In this document: positions 1 through 9,800 of the stretch, one piece after another | Layout: each line of letters starts with the position of its first letter | Position numbering within the stretch: position 1 is the stretch's first letter | Virus record (IMG/VR): IMGVR_UViG_3300032315_000647 | Coordinates: 50,746 to 114,745 of that record | Source: a virus | Direction: 5' to 3' (one strand) | Length of the DNA stretch: 64,000 nucleotides | Made by a program: the position numbers and the translations under genes | Notes under the pieces: model-generated | The model's database searches: none | The model's input: only the letters and a program-made list of their open reading frames with translations | Told to the model about the DNA's origin: nothing

Positions 1-269
1 TCACAATAGAGATGTTTTTTCTCTAGATAAGGATCTTGTAAAAAAAAGTGTTCTGTAAGTTTATCCTCAATAAAGTCTTTATAGAAATAAGATGTTTCAC
101 CAAAGTGTAGTATCCTGTCTATATTAGGGTTACCTCTAAAAACATCAGGAAATCCAGAAACAACAATCAACAGATGATTTGGATATTTCTTTTTAATAGC
201 AGAGCATACAGCTGTTGCCATAATACTCTTTCCTATTCCTCCGTTAATCTGGAAGATTATACGCTTCAT
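1..269 (-). CDS. Glycosyltransferase-like protein (GT-B/heptosyltransferase-like), N-terminal part
   Basis: Partial gene: the start is at 269 and the coding sequence runs off the window at base 1, leaving about 89 residues. The N-terminus has a strand followed by a glycine loop (QINGGIGKSIMAT), and later the segment GNPNIDRILHFGE. Together these resemble the start of GT-B glycosyltransferases of the heptosyltransferase type, where a GGIGD-like loop is followed by a strand and 'NPYID..L'. The loop also looks somewhat like a P-loop, so a ParA-like NTPase is the alternative, but the second motif favours a glycosyltransferase. It lies directly downstream of fibre genes on the same strand, so modification of virion or host-surface glycans is a reasonable inference. 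A -7-like box (TAAATTTG) sits at 296-289 without a matching -33 element. Confidence 0.5.
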   Translation of the reverse strand, partial: MKRIIFQINGGIGKSIMATAVCSAIKKKYPNHLLIVVSGFPDVFRGNPNIDRILHFGETSYFYKDFIEDKLTEHFFLQDPYLEKKHLYC

Positions 270-303
270 GTAGAAATTATTGGTTTTACAAATTTACAAA
301 ATA

Positions 304-651
304 TTATACAGTTATAATATCTGGACGATTTACAAATTCTACAACTTGCGTACCAACAGTATTTGCAATTGCTGTTAAAACTACACTATCATCTTCACCC
401 CAATCAGAAAGCTGTTCTTGTGTAAGAACAATATATTGTTCATACACCACATTAAATGGTGGTAATGCTGGATCTGCAGGGGTACCTCCGTTATTAAATA
501 TTCCAAATACCACTCTAAAATTAGTAGACTCTCCTCCTAAAATATATGGACGAGCATAGGCACTCATATATTCAGCATCAACAACTTTAAATTCAAATGC
601 TGAAGTTTGAAATACAATTTTTCCTGTAGGATTGATCTTAGCAAATAACAT
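304..651 (-). CDS. Small protein after fibre genes, unknown function
   Basis: A 115-residue protein that I do not recognise. It has no obvious signal peptide or membrane segment and looks beta-rich, with a proline-containing loop (TPADPALPPFN) in the middle. It follows the LamG-like gene by about 11 nt on the same strand and precedes the glycosyltransferase-like gene, so it is probably co-transcribed with the tail-fibre group. Plausible roles are a fibre-associated virion protein or fibre chaperone, but the sequence itself does not decide between them. Confidence 0.6.
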   Translation of the reverse strand: MLFAKINPTGKIVFQTSAFEFKVVDAEYMSAYARPYILGGESTNFRVVFGIFNNGGTPADPALPPFNVVYEQYIVLTQEQLSDWGEDDSVVLTAIANTVGTQVVEFVNRPDIITV

Positions 652-662
652 AGTTTATGTTT

Positions 663-1367
663 TTAAATGATTCCAATACTAAACCTATTCTTAAATACAT
701 TGAAATTTTGTAACTCCTCATCAGGAGTTAGTGCTCTAGTATAAAAAAGAGCAGTTCCAATCCTTCCTCTTAGCTGAACACTACTTCCATTACTATTACG
801 ATTAATCATCCAAGCATTAGTGAAATTGACAGTTCCTAAGGATCCGTATGTGTTCGTAATCCTACTAGTATTATTTATTCTAATTGACATAGATAAAGTG
901 GATGTGTCTCTCACTCCTGATACAAAATTCCAAACGTTTTGAGTTAATGTAGCGCTTGCAGACCTTCCACCACCGTCTGATACCATAGTGATATTACTAG
1001 GAGCAGTTGTTGTTAATCCAAATGTGTTCCCACCACTATTACTTGATGTAAATAGTCCAGCATTGTCATATTGTCCTTCTGTGTACATTATAACAACTTG
1101 CATAGTTAATCCTGAAAGACCAGTGTAAGATGCTGCACTGTTTATATTGAATACAGAAGAGAAAGGTGAGAAGTCACTGAAGTATATACCATTAAAAACA
1201 TTGGGATAGAACGTAAATGTACCATTCATTGTGGCATCATAACCACTAATCAAATCTTTCCAAGTTGTTCCTGTTCCTCCATAAGACCTTGTTTGGGCAG
1301 CATCGTACCACAATGCTAGTCCATTAGTAACCACTGGTATTCCTGAACTTGCTGCTATACCAAGCAT
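663..1367 (-). CDS. LamG/concanavalin A-like lectin-fold protein, probable fibre or adhesin
   Basis: A 234-residue protein with the pattern of LamG/concanavalin A-like domains. The N-terminal segment (GLALWYDAAQ...TWKDLISGYDATMNG) and the C-terminal segment (GRIGTALFYTRALTPDEELQNFNVFKNRF) are typical of the jelly-roll modules that end phage fibres and surface glycan-binding proteins. The middle is rich in Ser, Thr and Gly as in a beta sandwich. It sits 9 nt after the collagen-like fibre gene, on the same strand. The likely job is glycan binding as a receptor-binding or accessory fibre protein. The fold call is fairly secure from these segments; the ligand cannot be inferred. Confidence 0.65.
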   Translation of the reverse strand: MLGIAASSGIPVVTNGLALWYDAAQTRSYGGTGTTWKDLISGYDATMNGTFTFYPNVFNGIYFSDFSPFSSVFNINSAASYTGLSGLTMQVVIMYTEGQYDNAGLFTSSNSGGNTFGLTTTAPSNITMVSDGGGRSASATLTQNVWNFVSGVRDTSTLSMSIRINNTSRITNTYGSLGTVNFTNAWMINRNSNGSSVQLRGRIGTALFYTRALTPDEELQNFNVFKNRFSIGII

Positions 1368-1376
1368 TTTTAAGTT

Positions 1377-4300
1377 TTAAGCTGTTAAGTTACCAATTAA
1401 ATACCATTCGTCAGTAGCCACCTTCATAAGTGTTACAGCACCATATTGGGCATTGAGCTTACGCCAACTGTTAGCGCTTCGCAAAGTTACGCCAGCACAA
1501 GCACAAACAGTAGTTTGACCAGCACCATATTGCGTAACATTCAAACAAGTACCAATTGGGAAAGCCACTTGACTACATGCTGGAACACATATGTTGTTTG
1601 CAGCTCCGACATTCATTTCAACCGTCTTACCAGAATCAGCCAAAACTAATGCATAAGAAGCAGCTTGTCTATTGAACTGTGTCAGTCCATTAAGTTTACC
1701 ACAAGAACAAACGTTATTGAAATATGCTGTACAAGCATCAAGACCAGTGAGTCCACAGCCCATAACAATTGTATAATTGTTACAAGCTAAACTGCTCTGA
1801 CCAAATGCTAAGGATCCACAACAGAATGCCTTGTTTGATTGTCCTCCTATAATAGCACTACTTCTACCAAGAGCACAGTTGTCAAATCCTCCTCCTACAC
1901 TAGCATAAACACCTGATGCAGAGTTAGCACTACCTCCTGCTACAGTTGCATAAGTGCCTGCAATATTAACTGCACCCCCACCGACAGTACCGTAGTTTGA
2001 ACACACACAATTTCGTGATCCACCTCCAACTGTTGCTGCTACAGCTGAACCAGCAAATGGACATATTAATCTATTTCTGTCTCCACCACCAATAGATCCA
2101 AAAGGTGTGTTGACATCTATTATATTACAAAAACCTCCACTTATTACCGAACAACAGCTGTTCAGTATATTACAATTACCTCCTCCTATTGTACTATGTA
2201 CTACATTACAAAGCTTATTTGAAGATCCTCCAACAATAGCTGAATAATATCCACCGTCAATTGCATTAGTACATCCTGATCCTATTAATGAAAATTGTCC
2301 AAAAAGCATTGAGTTGCCCTGACCTGAACTTATTCCAGAACCATTACTGTAAGTTGATATAGTATTACCATAACCGCCTGATATTACTGATTGACCAGAG
2401 AAATTTAATATTAAGTTAAGACTACCTCCTCCAACAGTTGAATCAGTTGAATTAATACTGACACAATTTCCACTACCTCCTGAGATTGTTGAATAGTATC
2501 CTGAGGCTGTGTTATTACATCCTCCACTAACAGTGGCATAATTTCCTGTAGTGGTGTTGAGTTGACCACAACGAACACTAGAACCAGTCCCTGCACCAAG
2601 TATAATTACAGGCGCACTTCCTGAAAATGATGTACCAGAACTTCCAGAAGTTCCAGACGTACCAGCCCCTCCAGTAACACCGCTTGTTCCACTAGTTCCA
2701 CTAGTTCCAGTTCCACCATTAACTCCAGAAGTACCTGATGTACCGTTATTACCATTAACTCCAGAGGTACCGCTAGTACCTCTAGTACCTGATGTTCCAG
2801 ACGTACCTGAAGAACCAGCAGCACCATTAACTCCACTGGTTCCACTCGTACCACTTGTACCTGCTGCACCAGTTCCACCATTTACACCAGATGTACCTGA
2901 AGTTCCTGAAGAACCTGCTGCACCGTTGATTCCTGACGTACCACTAGTTCCATTGTTACCATTAACACCGCTAGTACCAGATGTTCCATTTACACCAGAG
3001 GTTCCAGACGTTCCATTATTACCGTTCACTCCAGAAGTTCCACTTGTTCCCCTAGTGCCCGATGTTCCTGATGTACCACTTGTTCCAGCAACACCGTTAA
3101 CACCACTTGTACCTGAAGTGCCAGAACTACCTGCTACACCGTTAACTCCTGAAGTGCCAGAAGTACCACTGCTTCCAGCTGCACCATTTACTCCTGATGT
3201 TCCGCTTGTTCCTGAACTGCCAGCAGCTCCATTAACACCACTAGTCCCACTAGTACCATTTACACCCGAAGTACCTGATGTGCCAGCTGCGCCATTCACA
3301 CCAGACGTTCCACTTGTTCCGTTAACACCTGAAGTTCCTGAAGTTCCGTTCACTCCACTAGTTCCAGAAGTTCCGTTATTTCCATTCACCCCAGATGTAC
3401 CAGAGGTTCCTCGTGTACCTGATGTACCAGAAGTCCCTGTTGTACCACTAGTTCCAGATGTACCAGATGACCCTGCTGCACCGTTAACACCTGATGTACC
3501 GCTAGTACCTGATGATCCTGCAGCTCCGTTAGCTCCACTAGTGCCACTTGTTCCAGATGTTCCATTCACTCCACTTGTACCACTAGTCCCAGAGGTGCCA
3601 TTATTTCCGTTAACACCAGAGGTCCCAGAAGTCCCTGTAGTACCAGAGGTTCCACTAGTACCAGATATACCTGACGTACCGCTACTACCATTTGCACCAG
3701 AAGTTCCAGATGTGCCATTCACACCTGAAGTACCGCTCGTTCCTGAAGTGCCGTTAGCTCCAGATGTCCCAGAGGTTCCATTTATACCAGAAGTTCCGCT
3801 AGTTCCATTGTTACCAGAAGTACCAGACGTACCTGTAGTTCCACTAGTGCCAGACGTACCATTAATCCCTGAAGTACCACTTGTACCATTAATGCCACTA
3901 GTCCCTGATGTACCATTGATTCCACTGGTTCCTGAAGTACCATTGACACCAGAGGTTCCATTTGTACCGTTGATTCCACTAGTGCCACTCGTTCCTCTAG
4001 TTCCACTAGTTCCTGATGTTCCACTAGTTCCATTCACTCCAGAGCTACCCGAAGTGCCTGTGGTACCACTTGTACCTGAGGTTCCATTGATTCCTGAACT
4101 ACCAGAAGTACCGTTCACTCCAGACGTACCGCTCGTACCATTAACTCCACTCGTACCACTCGTTCCTGATGTGCCAGCTAAGCCTGAAGTACCACTAGTT
4201 CCATTAATTCCAGATGTGCCTGATGTACCAGTTGTACCACTAGTGCCATTTAAGCCTGAAGTTCCAGATGTTCCGTTCGTTCCATTAATTCCAGAAGACC

Positions 4301-6782
4301 CACTGGTTCCACTTGTGCCATTTATTCCTGACGTGCCACTTGTACCTGAAGAACCATTATTACCAGAAGTGCCACTTGTACCATTTATCCCAGAGCTACC
4401 AGATGTCCCACTTGTTCCTGTAACACCACTAGTTCCAGATGTACCGTTTGCGCCTGAGGTTCCACTTGTTCCATTAGTTCCATTTGCACCTGAAGACCCA
4501 CTAGAGCCAGATGTTCCGCTGGTTCCATTAGCCCCACTGCTTCCAGAGGTACCGCTAGTTCCTGTGGTGCCTGAAGTTCCACTGCTACCAGATATTCCAC
4601 TAGAACCCGAAGTTCCAGAACTTCCACTTGAACCAGATGTACCATTAGTGCCATTATTTCCATTAACACCACTAGTTCCACTTGTTCCATTTGCGCCTGA
4701 CGATCCACTACTTCCACTAGTTCCTGAAGTCCCATTTATTCCTGACGTACCGTTAGTTCCAGATAAACCTGATGTTCCACTCGTACCTGTGCTGCCTGAA
4801 GTTCCAGAGGTACCGTTTATACCAGAGGTCCCACTAGTTCCGTTAATTCCAGATGAGCCAGAACTGCCAGATGTACCGTTGATTCCAGATGTACCAGACG
4901 TTCCGTTTATACCTGAACTACCTGCTGTTCCTGAAGATCCACTAGATCCAGAACTACCGTTTGTTCCACTAACACCACTTGTACCTGAGCTACCGTTTGA
5001 ACCAGAAGTTCCTGATGTCCCATTATTACCGCTAGTTCCAGAGGAACCAGATAATCCTGAAGTTCCACTACTACCTGATGAACCACTTGTTCCTGATGTT
5101 CCAGGTAAACCATTATTACCTGAAGTTCCACTTGAACCTGAAGTTCCTGAGGTTCCAGAAGAACCGCTCGTCCCTGTTATACCTGAAGAACCAGATGTTC
5201 CTGAAACTCCACTAGTCCCTGAAGACCCACTTATACCAGACGTACCATTAGTTCCGTTACTACCAGATGTACCAGAAGTTCCGTTGTTTCCTGAAGTTCC
5301 ACTTGACCCACTGGTTCCAGAACTACCATTTATTCCAGAACTGCCAGATGTTCCATTTATTCCTGAGCTTCCGCTCGATCCTGAGGTACCATTTATTCCA
5401 CTAGTACCAGACGTGCCATTCAATCCTGATGAACCTGAACTACCAGACGTACCACTTGTACCATTAGTTCCTGAACTACCTGAGGATCCATTAGTCCCAT
5501 TTATACCTGAGCTACCACTTGAACCAGATGATCCACTAGTGCCTGAAGTGCCGTTGTTACCACTCGTGCCAGATGAACCGTTTATTCCTGATGTACCTGA
5601 GGTTCCATTAGAACCACTTGTTCCTGAACTTCCACTAGTTCCTGCAGTTCCTGGTAAACCACTACTTCCACTTGATCCACTTGTTCCTGACAAACCAGAT
5701 GTACCAGATGTACCATTGGAACCTGAAGAACCACTAGTTCCTGCTGTACCATTAATTCCAGATGTCCCACTAGACCCTGAACTACCGCTCGTACCAGCAC
5801 TACCGTTTATTCCACTTGAACCAGAAGTTCCATTTATACCCGAAGATCCTGATGATCCATTAGTACCAGATATTCCACTGCTACCAGATGTACCATTGAG
5901 CCCACTTGTTCCAGAGCTACCAGATGTTCCTGAGGTTCCATTACCACCTGAGGTGCCACTTGATCCGCTAGTGCCAGAGGTTCCTGAAGTGCCACTAGTT
6001 CCTGATCCTCCACCACCTGTTATTACCACTTGAGCATCACCACCTCCCAAATCATTCACTGTAGCACCTGAGAATGTAATTTTGTCAACGTTAGTCACTG
6101 TGGTTGTGCCATCAGTCACTTCAACTATTGAAGATGTCCCACTGCTACCAGAGGTGCCAGAGGTGCCTCTTGTTCCTGAACTACCTGAACTGCCTGAACT
6201 TCCATTTGTGCCTGATACTCCACTTGATCCTGATGTTCCATTGCTACCTGACACACCACTAGACCCTGAGGTTCCGTTACTACCTTGTATTCCGCTTATT
6301 CCAGAGGATCCAGAAGATCCAGATGTACCATTAGAACCACTCAATCCAGAAGTTCCTGAACTTCCAGATGTTCCAGCTGTTCCTGATATACCAGAGCTTC
6401 CACTAGTGCCGTTAGACCCTGATGTTCCTGATGTTCCTGAGCTACCGCTAGTGCCTGAACGTCCAGAGGATCCTGATGTACCACTACTTCCTGAACCACC
6501 TGATCCTGAACCACCTGATTCACAAACAGCCTCTAGTTTTTGTAATATTACCTCAAGATTATCATTTGTTCTAATCCCTGTACAGATTAAATTGGGTCCT
6601 TCATAGAAGACACAAGTTGCGTTCAATATGACAGGGCATGGCTTTATGGAACACAGCACTGTAGGTGTTGTGGGTATATTTATAGGAGGGCAGTAAATAG
6701 GAACATGGATACTACCAGAAGTACCAGAGGATCCACTAGATCCTGAACCACCATAAGATAATATAGAAGGTAGTACGTTCAT
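1377..6782 (-). CDS. Collagen-like tail fibre / receptor-binding protein with YadA-like head repeats
   Basis: An 1801-residue protein in four parts. Residues 1-88 are a Cys-containing N-terminal region with the motif YEGPNLICTGIRTND...LQKLEAVC, shared with the 365-residue fibre-like protein at 43137-44234 and likely a docking segment. Residues about 89-1385 are Gly-X-Y repeats made almost only of GTS, GSS, GIN, GVN, GNN and GAA triplets, broken once (about 215-262) by a short beta-like insert. Residues about 1390-1690 carry repeats such as ATVSGGxxNxASGxYSTISGG, as in the heads of YadA-like trimeric adhesins. The last ~100 residues form a small tip domain. The architecture suggests a trimeric fibre whose far end binds the host. 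A host-type promoter at 6829-6858 drives it. No prolines stabilise the collagen-like part, so a true triple helix is uncertain. Confidence 0.8.
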   Translation of the reverse strand: MNVLPSILSYGGSGSSGSSGTSGSIHVPIYCPPINIPTTPTVLCSIKPCPVILNATCVFYEGPNLICTGIRTNDNLEVILQKLEAVCESGGSGSGGSGSSGTSGSSGRSGTSGSSGTSGTSGSNGTSGSSGISGTAGTSGSSGTSGLSGSNGTSGSSGSSGISGIQGSNGTSGSSGVSGSNGTSGSSGVSGTNGSSGSSGSSGTRGTSGTSGSSGTSSIVEVTDGTTTVTNVDKITFSGATVNDLGGGDAQVVITGGGGSGTSGTSGTSGTSGSSGTSGGNGTSGTSGSSGTSGLNGTSGSSGISGTNGSSGSSGINGTSGSSGINGSAGTSGSSGSSGTSGINGTAGTSGSSGSNGTSGTSGLSGTSGSSGSSGLPGTAGTSGSSGTSGSNGTSGTSGINGSSGTSGNNGTSGTSGSSGSSGSSGINGTNGSSGSSGTNGTSGTSGSSGSSGLNGTSGTSGINGTSGSSGSSGINGTSGSSGINGSSGTSGSSGTSGNNGTSGTSGSNGTNGTSGISGSSGTSGVSGTSGSSGITGTSGSSGTSGTSGSSGTSGNNGLPGTSGTSGSSGSSGTSGLSGSSGTSGNNGTSGTSGSNGSSGTSGVSGTNGSSGSSGSSGTAGSSGINGTSGTSGINGTSGSSGSSGINGTSGTSGINGTSGTSGSTGTSGTSGLSGTNGTSGINGTSGTSGSSGSSGANGTSGTSGVNGNNGTNGTSGSSGSSGTSGSSGISGSSGTSGTTGTSGTSGSSGANGTSGTSGSSGSSGANGTNGTSGTSGANGTSGTSGVTGTSGTSGSSGINGTSGTSGNNGSSGTSGTSGINGTSGTSGSSGINGTNGTSGTSGLNGTSGTTGTSGTSGINGTSGTSGLAGTSGTSGTSGVNGTSGTSGVNGTSGSSGINGTSGTSGTTGTSGSSGVNGTSGTSGTSGTRGTSGTSGINGTNGTSGVNGTSGTSGINGTSGTSGINGTSGTSGINGTSGTSGTTGTSGTSGNNGTSGTSGINGTSGTSGANGTSGTSGTSGVNGTSGTSGANGSSGTSGISGTSGTSGTTGTSGTSGVNGNNGTSGTSGTSGVNGTSGTSGTSGANGAAGSSGTSGTSGVNGAAGSSGTSGTSGTTGTSGTSGTRGTSGTSGVNGNNGTSGTSGVNGTSGTSGVNGTSGTSGVNGAAGTSGTSGVNGTSGTSGVNGAAGSSGTSGTSGVNGAAGSSGTSGTSGVNGVAGSSGTSGTSGVNGVAGTSGTSGTSGTRGTSGTSGVNGNNGTSGTSGVNGTSGTSGVNGNNGTSGTSGINGAAGSSGTSGTSGVNGGTGAAGTSGTSGTSGVNGAAGSSGTSGTSGTRGTSGTSGVNGNNGTSGTSGVNGGTGTSGTSGTSGVTGGAGTSGTSGSSGTSFSGSAPVIILGAGTGSSVRCGQLNTTTGNYATVSGGCNNTASGYYSTISGGSGNCVSINSTDSTVGGGSLNLILNFSGQSVISGGYGNTISTYSNGSGISSGQGNSMLFGQFSLIGSGCTNAIDGGYYSAIVGGSSNKLCNVVHSTIGGGNCNILNSCCSVISGGFCNIIDVNTPFGSIGGGDRNRLICPFAGSAVAATVGGGSRNCVCSNYGTVGGGAVNIAGTYATVAGGSANSASGVYASVGGGFDNCALGRSSAIIGGQSNKAFCCGSLAFGQSSLACNNYTIVMGCGLTGLDACTAYFNNVCSCGKLNGLTQFNRQAASYALVLADSGKTVEMNVGAANNICVPACSQVAFPIGTCLNVTQYGAGQTTVCACAGVTLRSANSWRKLNAQYGAVTLMKVATDEWYLIGNLTA
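2630..6515 (-). repeat. Gly-X-Y (GTS/GSS/GIN) coding repeat tract
   Basis: About 3.9 kb of 9- and 18-nt degenerate repeats encoding Gly-X-Y triplets, with one non-repeat insert near 6000-6140. Synonymous codons are shuffled between units, so the DNA repeat is weak where the protein repeat is strict. This is what selection on the protein would give. It creates long spurious open frames on both strands. Confidence 0.85.
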
Positions 6783-6828
6783 AATTTGAGTGATGTATAA
6801 TTTTTAATATATACGATGTATATATTAA

Positions 6829-6858
6829 CAAAATTATCTGTTAGTAATATATATTCAA
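6829..6858 (-). promoter_or_regulatory. Bacteroidetes-type promoter of the collagen-like fibre gene
   Basis: On the minus strand TTG (6858-6856) is followed by exactly 19 nt and TAATTTTG (6836-6829), a full match to the Bacteroidetes consensus TTG-N19-TAnnTTTG. Transcription would start near 6822, about 40 nt before the fibre start at 6782. It lies in the 113-bp gap after the 1757-residue gene. Confidence 0.7.
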
Positions 6859-6895
6859 TGACTTATGAAAAATTAAACTACATAATATAGCGATA

Positions 6896-9800
6896 TCATC
6901 TTCTACTTTCCTTCTGAATAGTAATGTCAAATTCTTTAGCGAATTCAGGATCCAGGATACCACCGTAGGTAAAGATAGATTTTGTGAAAGGAAACATCTT
7001 ACCGAAATTCTTAATAGGTTGAGCTTTCTTTCTAACCTGTTCAACAGTGAGATCAGAATCTGATGTATCCACTCCAGTCATTTCCATCATAGCGTGATCA
7101 ACAAATCTTCCCATGTCTGAGAATATACCAATCGCAGGGAACAGTGATCCACTAAGAATCTTTTGAAATTCAGCAGGATTGTAGAAGAACGAAAGCTCAC
7201 TAATGAATTTATCAATTACACGAAGCTGATATCTATAAAAATTCTTACTAGCTCTATCATCTTCATCATCAGGAGCAGCAAATCCTAAAGCAAACATTGC
7301 GCCAAACATAGACATGAGAATAGAAAGTTCCTTAACCTGGTTTCTGAGATTGATTCTAATCATGTCTATAAACTCATCTCTATCCATCTCCAAAGGTTTG
7401 CCTGTACGTTTTTCATACTTTTCAGCAAACTCTTCGTACATCTTATTCATCAATTCAACACCTTTATCATTGACAGCCAAGATGTTATAGATGTTAGTTG
7501 ATCTGTCTCTTATAGATGTACCTAATACATAAGCAAAGAGTCTAATCCTACCAATGTCATATTTCTGTCCTGTTGTTATTCCATCTTCTCCTATTTCTAC
7601 AGAGAAGTCATCACTCACCTTTCTAAACTCTCCAAAACGTGTATCCACTAGTTTAGGAATCCAGTTTTTGAACACCATCATTGATTTTGTCCAGACACTC
7701 ATTCCCATACGATTGAGATCACTATCTGAAAGTCCACCAGTAGCATTTCTTGATATACGTCTGGTTAAGTTAGTAAGACGTTGAAGCTCATCTATATTAG
7801 ATAAATCAAGACCAGGGATTACAAGTTTACCATTTTCAAGTTTCTTTGTAACACTTATGGCTTTGGTTTTCTTCAATTCTTCTATTTCTTCATTAATCTT
7901 TGAAGCCACTTCTTTATACTTTGAAGAAGAATCATACCTGTCTTTATACTTCCTTTTGACGAACTCACGAATGTTGACAATCTTTCCATTGTCTATCATT
8001 GTGTTATCAAGAAGAGTGAGGAATATAGACTTCTCAATGTGCTGTTCAGGATGCTTCATGAAGAAATATAGCATGTCTGAAAAGTTCTGTCTTGTGAGAA
8101 CTGTTAAACCTGCCTCCTGAAGTTTGTCATACGTAGGATCATCTTTCAGAGGCATAAATATATTCACAAGTTGAATAAACATTTCACGTTCTTCATCATT
8201 CTTGAACTTATTTCCAACAAGCTTTGTTTCATTAGCTAGCACTTCTCTAGCCTTGAAGTAGTTACCAGCTTGTGTAGCAATCTGTATGTTAGCACCAAAT
8301 GCATTCACAGCACCAGAAACAAACTCAAGTCCAAGTGCTTTTAACTGAAATGCTCTGTTTGCAGCATCCATAGTTTTCACCAGAGATGTAGCAGAAGGAT
8401 TCTCATCTATTTTGAACACCTCTCTATTGGCTACATTATTCACTGCACTCTTCATAAAGTTCATCACCTTACCTACACCAAGTGGTGTGTCACTATCAGA
8501 CAAGGGATACTTCTGTTCATATAGTAGTGCTCTAAGGAAGTCATTGAAGATTTTTGCATTACCCTCACTAGTAACTTCTCCTTTAGCCATTACCTTTGGT
8601 CCACGTTCATCGTAAACAACTTCACCAACATTATTTGTATTAAGATAGCCTTTGAAAGTTTCAATAGTTTTAACAAGCTGCAATTGATCCTCCACTTCAG
8701 AAAGATATTTGTACTTCTCCATGTGGTTGATGTACAATATCATATTCTTGAAGATGTCCTCACTTACATCAGAATAGTCATTTGTACCATCTTCCTTACG
8801 AGTGAAGTCATACGTGTAGTATTTAGGAATTGCATTTTCCAATTCACCTGTTAACTCGTTTATTTTTCCATATCCTACATCATCAGTTTGTATCTGTAGA
8901 CTCTTACCAAAGTTCATTACAGCAGAGACATCAAAGTCCCATGCAAGACTTTCTGCCATTCCTTTCCTTATAAAAGGAAGGAATGTAGAAGCCACCTTAT
9001 TACTAATATATCCAGACTCTTTAGCTTTATTATTCATCTCATTGATGAAGTTGTAAAGCTCAAACAGATCATTATCTTTTAGAAGTTCTTTATATTCTTC
9101 TGACTGCCATTTAGCTAGAGGATGTCTTTTAATAATGTAATTCTTCCAACCATTGAAATCTTTCCTATCAATATCCCATTTACGTTTTTCCTCAAGTATC
9201 ATCTCATCCATTCTATCAGGATCATCATCATACAACTTTTTGATTCTTTCTATCTTCTTATCAAGCAGTTCTTTTGCTTCTTTCCTATATGCATCTACAT
9301 CAATGTTATTTAACAACCAGTTTTTATCATGATTTCCTTCGAGTGCATTGTTATCTACACCTTCAAAGAATTCTTTCTTGAACTTGTATATTAGCTTGTT
9401 AACCGTTTTGTTTTTATCATCCTTCTGATAGATTTGTTGAACTAGTTTTCTAACATCCCCACCTCTATCAACAAGTTTTTTACGAATAGCCATGAGTCTA
9501 TCCACTTCACCAAGTGCATCTCTAGAGGCTCTTCCTTTTGCATTTGTGACAAGTTTGAACAACACTTCCAATGATGCCATAGGAAGTTCTGATATTCCTC
9601 TAAAGTTTGAAGACAAACCTTTTACAACAGCTTCAGCATTTAACAGTCCCTTTACAAGATTTCGCTCACCTATGAATTTATCAGCAAACTTTCCAGACAC
9701 CTCTCCAATTTGCTCTGCAGAAAGACGAATCTTTCTAGCTTCATCACTAATGTCTTTAAGTAGATTCTTGTTAAATGCAACACCCTCCTTAGCTTCTTCA

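Noticed and set aside
289-296. TAAATTTG as promoter of the glycosyltransferase-like gene
   Set aside because: The -7 box matches but no TTG lies 19-21 nt upstream, so I did not list it.
2926-6033. 1035-codon open frame on the plus strand with P-x-V-P repeats
   Set aside because: It is the antisense of the Gly-X-Y repeat; Gly/Thr/Ser codons read backwards give Pro/Val/Asp/Glu without stops. The sense protein has a recognisable head and tip, the antisense has nothing.
2630-6515. CRISPR-like repetitive region
   Set aside because: Repeat units are 9-18 nt, degenerate, contiguous and in frame with a protein; there are no uniform repeats with unique spacers.
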